Below are positions 54,420 through 63,796 of a DNA stretch of 64,000 nucleotides, in pieces. The stretch comes from Pedobacter ghigonis. GTDB lineage: Bacteria; Bacteroidota; Bacteroidia; Sphingobacteriales; Sphingobacteriaceae. The DNA lies in NCBI RefSeq assembly GCF_903166585.1, contig NZ_CAESCM010000006.1, positions 1 through 64,000 on the forward strand, written 5' to 3'. A program made the position numbers and the translations under genes. Under the pieces are notes generated by a model. The model saw only the letters and a program-made list of their open reading frames with translations, had not been told where the DNA came from and made no database searches. Position 1 is the first letter of the stretch. Every line of letters begins with the position of its first letter.

Positions 54420-56455
54420 CACAGGTTGTTAACGTGGGCGCGGTATTCAATACCCCAGCCATTACGGTTACTACTAAATACTATGTTACCGTTAGCGGTA
54501 CAAATAAATGTGCAAACAGCCCAGGTAATGCAAAAGAGGTTACGGTTACCGTTAACCCGGTTGCTGGTCCGACTGATATTAATTTAACCGGAACAAGCAC
54601 CATTTGCGGTGGCTCTACAGTAACCCTAACAGCTACGAGCACTACGGTTACCAACCCAGTATTTACCTGGTATAGCGATGCAGCCTTAACTACGGTTGTA
54701 AACACAGGAGCAAGCTTTGTTACGCCTGCACTTAATGCAACCACCACTTATTATGTAACCGTAAAAGGCGATAACAAGTGCGAGAATACAGCTGCTACAG
54801 CGAAATCGATTACCATTACGGTTAATCCAAAAGCTACAGATTCTGATATTGCCATCAACGGAATAACCTCAATTTGTAAAGGATCAACCGCGGCATTATC
54901 TGCTTCAACAAGCACTGTAATTAACCCGGTATTTACCTGGTACAGTGATGCAGCTTTAACTACGGTAGCTTATGTAGGTACAAGCTTTACTACGCCAGCA
55001 TTAAACGCTACTACTACTTATTATGTAACCGTAAGGGGAGATAATAAATGCGAGAATTTGCCTGCTAACGCTAAAGTGGTTACCGTAACAGTTAAAGAGT
55101 TTGCTACAGCTGCCGATATTGCCGTAAGCAATGCCCGTATCTGCTCTGGTACTACCGTGATGTTGATGGCTTCGAGCACAACAGTTACCCAACCGGTATT
55201 TACCTGGTACAGCGATGCCTCACTAACCAGCGTGGTATTCACCGGACCAACCTTTACGGTAAATGGCTTAACTGCTACAACCAATTATTATGTAACGGTT
55301 AAAGGTGCCAACAAATGCGAAAACGGTGCAGCTGATGCGAAAGTGGTAACGGTTACCGTCAATCCTTTGGCAACCTCAACCGATATTATCCTTAACGGAA
55401 GCACAGTAGCCTGCGCCGGATCACCAGCTGTGTTGAGTGCAACATCTCCAACAGTAACTAATCCGGTGTTTACCTGGTACAGCGATGCCGCTTTAACCAA
55501 CGTAAGTTTCATTGGCGCAAACTATACTACACCAGCTTTAACCAGCACAACTACTTATTATGTAACGGTTAAAGGCGATAATAAATGTGAAAATGCACCT
55601 GGTACAGCAAGGGTAATCACCATTACGGTAAACCCGGTAGCTACAGCAGCCGACATTACTGCTAATAATGCCACCATCTGTTCTGGCTCTGGTACTACAT
55701 TGGTAGCCAGCACCACCACAGTTACCAATCCAACCTTTACCTGGTATACTGATGCGAATTTAACATCGGTAGCCTATGTAGGTGCATCGTTTGTTACCCC
55801 AACATTAACTGCAACTACTACTTACTACGTTACAGTTAAAGGTGATAACAAATGTGAAAACTCAAAAATTACGGCCAAAGTAGTAACCGTAACAGTAAAT
55901 GCGGGTGCAACTGCTGCTGATATTACCTTATCAACACCAGCTAAAGTATGTGGTTCTGGTTCGGTAGTAATCAACGCCAGTTCTACTACAGTTACCAGTC
56001 CGGTATTTACCTGGTACAATGATGCTTCACTAACCAGTGTTGCATTTACCGGCCCGATATTCACCACACCAAACTTAACCACTACAACTACTTATTACGT
56101 AACGGTTAGAGGTGCCAACAAATGCGAAAACAGTGCAGCAAATGCTAAAGCAGTAACGGTTACTGTTAACCCAATTGCAGTAGCAACTGATATTACTGTA
56201 AATGGTTCTACTTCGGTTTGTGCAAATACCGCTGCAACTTTAGCCGCAACAAGCACAACGGTAACTAACCCTGTATTTACCTGGTACAGCGATGCAGCCT
56301 TAACTACCGTAGTGTTTACCGGACCAGTATTTGTATCGCCTGCATTAAGCACCAATACTACTTACTACGTAACGGTTAAAGGTGATAACAAATGTGAAAA
56401 TACAGCTGCAACAGCCAGATCGGTAAATGTAGTTGTTAATGCAACACCAACTACA
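54306..56455 (+). repeat. eight tandem Ig-like repeats of 267/270 bases
   Basis: Repeat units begin with the codon pair for DI/DV at 54306, 54575, 54845, 55115, 55382, 55652, 55919 and 56189. The steps are 269, 270, 270, 267, 270, 267 and 270. Each encodes CxGxxxxLxAxSTTVTxPVFT, then WYSDAALT and TTTYYVTVKGDNKCEN. Only the first step is not a multiple of three, which marks the missing base. Confidence 0.9.
54405..54419 (+). other. frameshift site (one-base deletion) in the adhesin gene
   Basis: After the WYS codons (tgg tat agc, ending 54407) sister repeats read GAT or GAC GCA GCC TTA. Here the bases are G CGCTGCTTTAAC: adding one base between 54408 and 54409 gives Asp-Ala-Ala-Leu-Thr and continues in frame into the downstream part. 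Without it the reading is Ala-Leu-Leu-stop. Confidence 0.88.
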
Positions 56456-57772
56456 CCAACAGTATCTGCTCCGGCAGGTGGTATTTGTGCCGGCGATGCT
56501 GCAACACTAACCATTACCAACATTCAGCCAGGTGTAACTTACCAATGGTACGATGCTGCAACCAGTGGCAACCTGTTATTCGCAGGTACTACATTTAATA
56601 CAACTGCGCTTACTGCCACAACCGATTACTATGTAATTGCAACCGGCACCGGTGGCTGTACCAACAATGGTGGCAGGGTTAAAGTAACGGTTACCGTTAA
56701 TGCCAAACCAACCATACCAACGGTAGCTTCACCATCGGTAAGTGTTTGTACCGGAAGCCCTGCAGTATTAACAGTTACCAACCCACAAACGGGCGTTACT
56801 TACAACTGGTACACTGCATCAACCGGCGGGTCGCCTGTTGGAACAGGAGTTAACTTTACTACTCCGGCGGTAAATACCAATGCAACTTATTATGTTGAAG
56901 GTGCTAACGGCTCATGTACATCAAGCTCAAGAACTCCGGTAAATGTTACCGCATTGCCAGTACCGGTTGCACCAGCATCGGTAACAGCAGCAAACGGTAC
57001 GCTTTGCGCAGGTAGCTCAACCATATTAACCGTAAATAATCCGGTAACTGGCTTAGTTTACAGATGGTATGCTTCAAGCTCTGGAGGTACAGTGTTAGCA
57101 GAAGGTATTACGTTTACAACCCCTGCATTAAACGCTACTACTATTTACTATGTAGAAAGTATTGCAGTAGGTGGTTGTGCAAGTCCAACCAGAACAGCGG
57201 TTACCGTAAATGTACTTCCGGTACTCGACAAACCTGTGGTAGTGGTGCAAAGCACAACACCTAACAGCGTAACATTTGGCTGGGCTGCGGTTGCCAATGC
57301 AACAGGTTATGAAGTTTCATTAGACAATGGCTTATCGTGGATTAGTCCAACAAGCGGATCGACTGGAACAACTTACACGGCGCTGGGCTTAAAACCTGAT
57401 CAAAGTGTGACCATTATTGTAAGGGCAAAAGGCCAGTTAGATTGTCAAACCAGTGCAAACTCTACTCCGGTTACAGGCAAAGCATCTAATCCTTTCGGAA
57501 ACCAGGTGTATATACCGAATGCGTTTACACCAAATAACGATGGTAAAAACGATGTATTCTTAATCTATGGCAATACCATTGCAAGTGCTAAAATGAGCAT
57601 TTACACCCAATGGGGTCAATTGATATTCCAGTCAGATAACGTGGCTAACGGATGGGACGGAACCTTTAAAGGTGTTAACCAGCCAACAGGCGTGTACGTT
57701 TACATGGTTGAGGTAACCTTTACCGATGGAACAAGTACCCTGAAAAAAGGAACAGTAACGCTGATTAGATAA
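54434..57772 (+). CDS. giant adhesin, 3' part with type B T9SS C-terminal domain
   Basis: This part (up to 1112 residues from the GTG at 54434) is the continuation of the adhesin in the shifted frame and has no signal peptide of its own, so it is unlikely to be made as a functional separate protein. It contains the rest of the tandem Ig-like array, four more Ig-like repeats, a fibronectin type III-like domain (about 57225-57480; VTFGWAAVANATGYEVSLDN), and a C-terminal domain of about 90 residues starting VYIPNAFTPNNDGKNDVF and ending GVYVYMVEVTFTDGTSTLKK with GTVTLIR. That last domain is the gliding motility-associated/type B sorting signal recognised by the T9SS. PorP/SprF follows after 37 bases. 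Confidence 0.85.
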   Translation: MGAVFNTPAITVTTKYYVTVSGTNKCANSPGNAKEVTVTVNPVAGPTDINLTGTSTICGGSTVTLTATSTTVTNPVFTWYSDAALTTVVNTGASFVTPALNATTTYYVTVKGDNKCENTAATAKSITITVNPKATDSDIAINGITSICKGSTAALSASTSTVINPVFTWYSDAALTTVAYVGTSFTTPALNATTTYYVTVRGDNKCENLPANAKVVTVTVKEFATAADIAVSNARICSGTTVMLMASSTTVTQPVFTWYSDASLTSVVFTGPTFTVNGLTATTNYYVTVKGANKCENGAADAKVVTVTVNPLATSTDIILNGSTVACAGSPAVLSATSPTVTNPVFTWYSDAALTNVSFIGANYTTPALTSTTTYYVTVKGDNKCENAPGTARVITITVNPVATAADITANNATICSGSGTTLVASTTTVTNPTFTWYTDANLTSVAYVGASFVTPTLTATTTYYVTVKGDNKCENSKITAKVVTVTVNAGATAADITLSTPAKVCGSGSVVINASSTTVTSPVFTWYNDASLTSVAFTGPIFTTPNLTTTTTYYVTVRGANKCENSAANAKAVTVTVNPIAVATDITVNGSTSVCANTAATLAATSTTVTNPVFTWYSDAALTTVVFTGPVFVSPALSTNTTYYVTVKGDNKCENTAATARSVNVVVNATPTTPTVSAPAGGICAGDAATLTITNIQPGVTYQWYDAATSGNLLFAGTTFNTTALTATTDYYVIATGTGGCTNNGGRVKVTVTVNAKPTIPTVASPSVSVCTGSPAVLTVTNPQTGVTYNWYTASTGGSPVGTGVNFTTPAVNTNATYYVEGANGSCTSSSRTPVNVTALPVPVAPASVTAANGTLCAGSSTILTVNNPVTGLVYRWYASSSGGTVLAEGITFTTPALNATTIYYVESIAVGGCASPTRTAVTVNVLPVLDKPVVVVQSTTPNSVTFGWAAVANATGYEVSLDNGLSWISPTSGSTGTTYTALGLKPDQSVTIIVRAKGQLDCQTSANSTPVTGKASNPFGNQVYIPNAFTPNNDGKNDVFLIYGNTIASAKMSIYTQWGQLIFQSDNVANGWDGTFKGVNQPTGVYVYMVEVTFTDGTSTLKKGTVTLIR

Positions 57773-57809
57773 GAAGAGGATTAATAATAAACAGATAAAA
57801 TCATAGACC

Positions 57810-58811
57810 ATGAAAATACTATCGGCTTTAAAAATATATGTTGCCATGTTCGGATTACTGCTGTGTACAGCAAAATCCTTTGCGCAAACCGACCCACATT
57901 TTTCTCAATATTATGCTTACCCGTTATGGCTGAACCCAGCCTTAACGGGGGTAATTGATGGCGATTACCGTGGTTCGGTAAACTTTAAACAGCAGTGGAG
58001 CGCGCTAAACAGCTCTTTCCTAACTGGTGGTGCCTCATTTGATATGGCACCTAAAAAGAACTTTGCATTTGGTGCAACAGTATTAAACCAAAGAGCAGGG
58101 GAGCTGGATTTTAACTACCTGACTGCCCTGGTTTCAGGATCGTATCGCTTGCGGTTTGGTGCAGAAGGCCTGCAAATGATCAGTTTCGGCTTACAGGCCG
58201 GGATTATCAACCGCAGTTTCGACTTTTCGCAAGCCAGGTTTGGTAACCAGTTTAACCCGATTTCGGGCTACGATGGCGGCATGATGAGTGGCGAAACATT
58301 ATCGTCGCAATCCTCATTGGTGCCAGATGTTAATGCCGGTATTATGTTTTTCGATGGTAATCCCAATAAAAGTGTAAACGTTTTCCTTGGCGCAAGTGCT
58401 GCACACTTAACCCGCCCAATGGATCGCTTTTCTGGCAGTAATTCGAGGATTCCGGTGCGCGTTACCGCACATGGTGGTGCAAGAATCCGTGCATCGCAAC
58501 TGTTAGATATTGTACCGAATGCTTTGGTTATGTACCAGGGAAATACAAACGAGGTTTCGCTAGGTGCCTACGCACAGCTAAATGTTAACCCATCGGCAAA
58601 TATTTTGTTTGGGGGTAACTACAGGGCTAAAGATGCTGCAATTGCTTTTGTTGGCTTACAGCTAAAAAACATGGTTTTCGGATTGAGTTATGATGTAAAT
58701 ACCTCGAGCTTTAACCGTGCATCAAATAGCAATGGTGGTTTAGAATTGTCTATTTCTTTAATCGGCCGCAACGGAATCATTGGTCCAAACTTCTTTTGCC
58801 CACGTTTATAA
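57810..58811 (+). CDS. PorP/SprF family type IX secretion membrane protein
   Basis: The 333-residue outer-membrane protein has a signal peptide (to about residue 25, KSFAQ) and the family opening TDPHFSQYYAYPLWLNPALT, then FKQQWSAL and many beta strands. PorP/SprF proteins bind type B C-terminal domains and are needed for attachment or surface retention of such T9SS substrates. Its place directly behind a type B substrate suggests it is the dedicated partner of the adhesin. Confidence 0.92.
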   Translation: MKILSALKIYVAMFGLLLCTAKSFAQTDPHFSQYYAYPLWLNPALTGVIDGDYRGSVNFKQQWSALNSSFLTGGASFDMAPKKNFAFGATVLNQRAGELDFNYLTALVSGSYRLRFGAEGLQMISFGLQAGIINRSFDFSQARFGNQFNPISGYDGGMMSGETLSSQSSLVPDVNAGIMFFDGNPNKSVNVFLGASAAHLTRPMDRFSGSNSRIPVRVTAHGGARIRASQLLDIVPNALVMYQGNTNEVSLGAYAQLNVNPSANILFGGNYRAKDAAIAFVGLQLKNMVFGLSYDVNTSSFNRASNSNGGLELSISLIGRNGIIGPNFFCPRL

Positions 58812-58883
58812 TTATTTCAGATGAAAGCATCATGGTTTTCGGATCATGATAGCATCATCACCATTGAAACCAAATTTAGAAAG

Positions 58884-60884
58884 ATGAAAAAAATATTACT
58901 CTTTTTGCTAGTGGCATTTGGCAGTTATGCAAACGCACAGTTTGTGGTAAATTATAAAAAGGTTGCCGATACTTATTTTGAAAATAAGGATTACTATGCG
59001 GCATCTACTTTTTATAAACGCGCTTTAAAAATTACCGGAGATAGCACGTATGCTATTTTGCCCTATGGTAAAGAAAGAAAAACAGCTTCTGATAATAAAG
59101 CGATAGAAGATTATGAAGGATCGGTTTATAACCTGGCAGAATCGAGCCGTTTATACCGTGAATTTAATGAAGCCGAAAAATACTATGCAGTGGCCATAAC
59201 TTTTAGCAATACCCGCTACCGTAAAGCACTTTTTTATTATGCAGAAAGCTTACGCGCAAATAAAAAGTTCAATCTGGCTATCGATGCTTTTCAGCAGTAT
59301 ATCCAAAGAAATGGAAACGATCCACTGGCAAAAGAGGCACAAAAAGAAATTGAATCGTGCAAGTTTGCCATCGAGGAAATGCGTTTCCCACGTATGGTGC
59401 AGGTAAAAAAATTGCCTGCTAATGTAAACGGTTTAGGTTCTAACTATGCTCCGGTTAAACTGAATAACGAATTTTATTTTACTTCTTCGCGTCCTGTTGC
59501 TGTAGCCGGGAAACGCGATTTGGTTAAAACCGATGCTGGAGATGTGCAGGTTTCGACCAAAAGCAATCCTTTCATCAATAATATTTACACCGCTAAAGGT
59601 GAGTTAAGTGCAAGCGATATTGCCGTTAAAATGGTTGATATCAATTTCCCAAAGAATATTGAAATAGCTGCCCCGGCTTTTTCGCCAAATGGCAGTGTAG
59701 CTTATTTTACAGCCTGGAAGGATAAAGAAAAATATGGCATTTACAGCGCTAAAAAAACAGGCGATAAATGGTCAGATCCGCAACCTGTTGGTTTGCAGGT
59801 AAACAGTAAAGATTTTAATTCTTCGCAACCTTTTGTAACCAGCGACGGTAAATTCCTGCTTTTCTCATCAGATAGGAGCGGGGGGTATGGTAAATTCGAT
59901 TTATGGTACTGCGCCATCCGCGAAGACGGATCTTTAGGTCAGGCCGTAAACTTTGGCCCGAACATTAATACCGAAGATGATGAGCGTGCACCTTACTACA
60001 ATACTTTAACAAAAAAACTATTGTTCAGCACCGATGGCAGAACTGGTTTTGGAGGACTAGACTTTTTCGAGTCGGAAGGTGATCTGGTTACCTGGTCAAC
60101 CCCAAAAAACCTGGGCTATCCCTTCAACTCATCAAAAGACGATCTTTATTTCACTGCAACCGACGACAGGGGAACAAGAGGTTATATCAGTTCTGATCGC
60201 GAATCATCATGCTGTTTAGAGCTTTTTGAGGTGAAAAAAGAATTCCTCTCTATTGCGGGTATTTTAACCGATTGTAAAACCAAAGCGCCTTTAGCTGGTG
60301 CTGCTGTAACCCTTACAAATGCCGAGGGACCACAAAAGTTTACTACCGGCACAGATGGTGTTTACAGGTTTAAAGTAGATTCGAAAAGACCAATTAAATT
60401 GCTTTTTGCTAAAGACAACTATTTTGCCATTACGCGCAATTACCCATACGAAGAGCTGGCCAAAGCAGATACCCTGATTTACAAAGATTATTGCCTTAGT
60501 CCTTTTAAATTGGGTATCCCAATGGCTTTGGATAATGTGTATTACGAATTTAACAGCGCTGAGTTAACAGAGCCTTCTAAAAAGGTATTGGATTTCTTAA
60601 TCCCGATTATGGAAGATAACCCCGAAATGGAAATTGAATTAGGTTCGCACACCGATAATATCGGAACCGATGAATATAATCTCGATTTGTCAAACAGAAG
60701 GGCTAAATCGTGTGTTGATTATCTGGAGAGTAAAGGCATTGCAGCTTCAAGGATGACTTCTAAAGGATATGGCGAGTCGGTGCCTATAGCACCAAACGAG
60801 ATCGTGGTTAAACGCAAGAAAAAAGATAACCCTGAAGGCAGGGCCAAAAACAGAAGAACAGAATTTAAAGTGACCAAAAAATAA
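58884..60884 (+). CDS. OmpA family protein with TPR, PD40 and carboxypeptidase-regulatory-like domains
   Basis: From the ATG at 58884 the protein has 666 residues: signal peptide (MKKILLFLLVAFGSYANA), TPR helices (about 25-150), a PD40/WD40-like propeller (about 175-430; SSQPFVTSDGKFLLFSSDRS, then GGYGKFDLW), a carboxypeptidase-regulatory-like domain (about 445-515), and a C-terminal OmpA domain (about 540-664; LGSHTDNIGTDEYNLDLSNR, NRRTEFKVTKK). This is the PorE-like architecture that anchors T9SS components to peptidoglycan. The frame is open from 58821, but only the 58884 start gives a signal peptide. With PorP/SprF and the type B adhesin it forms the common three-gene set. Confidence 0.92.
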   Translation: MKKILLFLLVAFGSYANAQFVVNYKKVADTYFENKDYYAASTFYKRALKITGDSTYAILPYGKERKTASDNKAIEDYEGSVYNLAESSRLYREFNEAEKYYAVAITFSNTRYRKALFYYAESLRANKKFNLAIDAFQQYIQRNGNDPLAKEAQKEIESCKFAIEEMRFPRMVQVKKLPANVNGLGSNYAPVKLNNEFYFTSSRPVAVAGKRDLVKTDAGDVQVSTKSNPFINNIYTAKGELSASDIAVKMVDINFPKNIEIAAPAFSPNGSVAYFTAWKDKEKYGIYSAKKTGDKWSDPQPVGLQVNSKDFNSSQPFVTSDGKFLLFSSDRSGGYGKFDLWYCAIREDGSLGQAVNFGPNINTEDDERAPYYNTLTKKLLFSTDGRTGFGGLDFFESEGDLVTWSTPKNLGYPFNSSKDDLYFTATDDRGTRGYISSDRESSCCLELFEVKKEFLSIAGILTDCKTKAPLAGAAVTLTNAEGPQKFTTGTDGVYRFKVDSKRPIKLLFAKDNYFAITRNYPYEELAKADTLIYKDYCLSPFKLGIPMALDNVYYEFNSAELTEPSKKVLDFLIPIMEDNPEMEIELGSHTDNIGTDEYNLDLSNRRAKSCVDYLESKGIAASRMTSKGYGESVPIAPNEIVVKRKKKDNPEGRAKNRRTEFKVTKK

Positions 60885-60905
60885 TAAAAAATTAGCATCC
60901 CGGTG

Positions 60906-60937
60906 AGCCATCTTCTTTTGAGGAGATGGCTTTTTTG
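60906..60937 (+). terminator. rho-independent terminator ending the adhesin operon
   Basis: AGCCATCT (60906-60913) and AGATGGCT (60924-60931) form a perfect 8-bp stem with a 10-base loop, followed by TTTTTG. It separates the OmpA gene from the LanB gene. Confidence 0.88.
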
Positions 60938-60967
60938 TTTTTATCGCCCTTTTTAAATTAATCTTTG
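60934..60967 (+). promoter_or_regulatory. candidate promoter for the LanB gene
   Basis: TTTG (60934-60937), 21 bases, then TAATCTTTG (60959-60967) approximates the TTTG-N19-21-TAnnTTTG promoter, with one extra base in the -7 box. The -33 box overlaps the T-tract of the terminator. It ends 27 bases before the ATG. Confidence 0.35.
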
Positions 60968-60994
60968 TAATTTTCCGCCTACCATTTAAACGCA

Positions 60995-63796
60995 ATGAAA
61001 CTTCATATCCAACCAACATTAATTTTTAGAACACCTAAGTTTTCATACCAAACAGAACTTACTGATTGTTGGGAGGAGTTAAAAGAAGCTATTTCGATTT
61101 CTTCGGCAGCCTTTTACGAAACGATAAAAGACGTAAAGGCTAACGAATTGGCCGGTCTTCCGCCTAAAATCCATTTTACCATCTGGAAGTATTTCAACCG
61201 GTCTAAATTCCGTGCAACACCTTATGGCACCTTTGCTAGTTTTAGCTTGTTGGAGAATGCGATAAAGCCAGTTGCCGAACCTATTGTTGTACAAAAAACA
61301 TTGCAGGTACACGAACTGGTCGACTGGCCGCAAAAAAACAATATTGGGTTTCAGTTGGCCGAAATATTGCCTAAAAACTGCATGCTATTTAGTAACAGCA
61401 GTTATTATTTAACACCAAACAGCATTCGCTATATAGCTTGTGCCGATGGGGTATTCGAGCTGGCAGAACTGGATTACGATGATACGGTAAAGCAGATTTT
61501 AGATAGTTGTTTAGCGCCTATCAGCGTTAACGATCTGGTTAAGGCACTACAACTGGAACATACTGAACTTGAAGGTTTATTTGGCTTATTGCAGGATATG
61601 CACGACCTGCAACTTATTTTTACTGATTACGATCCAAACATCATAGGCACTGATTATTTTGAGCGTATTGGCTTTAACGATACTGCCGATCTGCCTAAAT
61701 ATCTCCTTGCACAAAGAGCCGTTCAGTCTGGAAATCTCGAAGAGCGGTTACTTCAGGCAATTCCGGCATTAGCTAAATTAATACAGGATATTTTGCCAGC
61801 CAAAGATCAAGGTGCACTGGGGCAGTTTACCACACGTTTTAAAAAGAAATTCGAAGATCAGGAAATTCCGTTACTGGTGGCCTTAGATCCGGAAATGGGC
61901 GTGGGCTATGATGAACTGGAACAGGCAGGGCAAAACGACGATTTTATAGCCAGGCTAAATAACAAGCCTTCAAAAAAAACAACGGATAGTGAGCAGGTTA
62001 AAAACCAGTTGCGTACAAACCTCACTCCGCAAGGTTTTGAAAAAGGAAAGACCATTTTTTTAAATAAGCTTTCTTTTACACCGAATGAAAAACCCTTGCC
62101 TTTGCCCAATTCGCTGAGTATGATCATGTCTGTTCAAGATGATCTTATTTTTGCCGAGCAGATTGGTGGTGCATCATCAAATGCTTTAACCGGTCGTTTT
62201 ACCATGGCCGATGAAGCGGTTGAACGTTATACCAAAAGTATTGCCCATATCGAACAGGAAGCTAACCCCGACGTTTTGTTTTTCGATGTGGCCTATATGG
62301 TCGAGACTACTATAGATAACGTAAACAGGCGAAAACTGATTTATAACCACCAGTTGTCTATCTTAAATTTCGACACATCAGCTACGCCTTTGGTTTTAAA
62401 TGATATACAGCTGTCAGTGCGGGGTACAGAGGTTATACTCCGCTCTAAAAGCTTAAATAAGCGCTTAATCCCCCGGATGGCCTCGGCCTATAATTATTCC
62501 CGCTCCGATCTTTCGGTATTCAGGCTGCTTTGCGATTTGCAACACCAGGGCTTGCAGAGCAATCTTTCCCTTCCGCTCGATAGCATATTCCCTGATCTGG
62601 ATTATTATCCTCGCTTACAATACCAGAATATCGTTTTGAGCAATAACAAGTGGAAAATCAAAAAGGAAAATCTTTTAGGCGCTGATAAAAAGTACCTGCC
62701 GGTTGCTCTTTGCCGCGAATACTTGAGCAACTTAGGACTAAGTCCATATTTTAAAGCAGGGGTAGCCGATCAAACACTTTGTTTTGCACTCGATAGCGAT
62801 GAAGACCTGAATGCCTTTCTTCAGTACATGCAAAAACAAAACAGCATTTATTTAGAGGAAGTTACCTTTCCCCAGCAAAGTACTGTTGTTGATGAACAAG
62901 GGAAGCCTTATCTTTCACAGTTTATCCTAAGTCTTACACACAACCAACAGCTTTATGCTGGAATTACAGCCCATACAGGATCTACAGCAGTAACTCGTTT
63001 TTTTCCTCCGGGGAAAGAATGGCTGTATTTCGAAATATATTCGCACCAGCAGCGCTCAGATCAGGTTTTAGCCGAGGTTATTGCGCCTTTCGTAGTCAAT
63101 CATGAAGCTGATATTAAAACCTGGTTTTTTATCAGGTACAATGAAAACGGAAACCACATCAGGTTTAGGTTGCAGTTGCATAACGAACTTAGGGGGCAGG
63201 CACTCATTGCCGATCTGATGGAAGACCTGGCTGTACTTTTAAACAGTGGCCTGGTTTCGGATGTGCAGATTAAGACCTATAAGCGGGAACTGGAACGTTA
63301 TGGAAGCGATAATATTGAAAATGCAGAGAAACATTTTGCCGTTGACAGCGCATTTGTATTATCGCTTTTTGAAACCCAGCCCAGTCATTTTGATAAATAT
63401 AAACTTTGTGCAGCCCTGGTATCAACGCTGGTGGTTTCGAAAATAACCGATCGCCCAACGTTGTTTAAAATGATTAGCGGAATTTCTGATGCATTTAACC
63501 GCGAACATCATTTAGATGCAGCTGATTTTAAACAATTGAATAGTCAGTATCAGGAATTCAGAAAAGCTCCGTTCGGCGGATTAAACGAAGATCAGCAGCA
63601 GAACTTTAATGCTTTATCTGCTTCGTTGATTGGCATGCTAAAACAAAGCCAGCCAACACAGCAGGCAAAACTATTTAGTGATTTAATGCACATGCATGTA
63701 AACAGGCTGTTTAATAAAGATCAGCGTACGCATGAAATGGTGATGTATTATTTCCTGGTAAAGGAAATTCAGCGTCAAAATGCAATGGCCCGTTAA
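60995..63796 (+). CDS. class I lantibiotic dehydratase (LanB), full length
   Basis: The 933-residue protein has both parts of a LanB enzyme. The N-terminal glutamylation domain covers about residues 1-640, with the family word FRATPYGTFASFSLLE (about 72-87) and a DVAYMVETTIDNVNRRKLIY segment. The C-terminal SpaB_C/thiopeptide-type elimination domain covers about 650-930 (EWLYFEIYSHQQRSDQVL, then WFFIRYNENGNHIRFRLQLH). Such enzymes activate Ser/Thr with glutamyl-tRNA and eliminate glutamate to give dehydroamino acids in a ribosomal peptide. It has its own promoter candidate and terminator boundary. No precursor, LanC cyclase or transporter gene is seen in this window. The stop overlaps that of the converging kinase gene. 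Confidence 0.9.
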   Translation: MKLHIQPTLIFRTPKFSYQTELTDCWEELKEAISISSAAFYETIKDVKANELAGLPPKIHFTIWKYFNRSKFRATPYGTFASFSLLENAIKPVAEPIVVQKTLQVHELVDWPQKNNIGFQLAEILPKNCMLFSNSSYYLTPNSIRYIACADGVFELAELDYDDTVKQILDSCLAPISVNDLVKALQLEHTELEGLFGLLQDMHDLQLIFTDYDPNIIGTDYFERIGFNDTADLPKYLLAQRAVQSGNLEERLLQAIPALAKLIQDILPAKDQGALGQFTTRFKKKFEDQEIPLLVALDPEMGVGYDELEQAGQNDDFIARLNNKPSKKTTDSEQVKNQLRTNLTPQGFEKGKTIFLNKLSFTPNEKPLPLPNSLSMIMSVQDDLIFAEQIGGASSNALTGRFTMADEAVERYTKSIAHIEQEANPDVLFFDVAYMVETTIDNVNRRKLIYNHQLSILNFDTSATPLVLNDIQLSVRGTEVILRSKSLNKRLIPRMASAYNYSRSDLSVFRLLCDLQHQGLQSNLSLPLDSIFPDLDYYPRLQYQNIVLSNNKWKIKKENLLGADKKYLPVALCREYLSNLGLSPYFKAGVADQTLCFALDSDEDLNAFLQYMQKQNSIYLEEVTFPQQSTVVDEQGKPYLSQFILSLTHNQQLYAGITAHTGSTAVTRFFPPGKEWLYFEIYSHQQRSDQVLAEVIAPFVVNHEADIKTWFFIRYNENGNHIRFRLQLHNELRGQALIADLMEDLAVLLNSGLVSDVQIKTYKRELERYGSDNIENAEKHFAVDSAFVLSLFETQPSHFDKYKLCAALVSTLVVSKITDRPTLFKMISGISDAFNREHHLDAADFKQLNSQYQEFRKAPFGGLNEDQQQNFNALSASLIGMLKQSQPTQQAKLFSDLMHMHVNRLFNKDQRTHEMVMYYFLVKEIQRQNAMAR

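Noticed and set aside
54481..56355. Series of minus-strand frames of similar sequence (Val/Thr-rich) through the adhesin
   Set aside because: They recur with the repeat period and are antisense shadows of the Ig-like array, not genes.
45111..57772. Regular direct repeats that might suggest a CRISPR array or satellite
   Set aside because: The repeats are hundreds of bases long, multiples of three, diverged at third positions and encode Ig-like domains; there are no spacers or cas genes.
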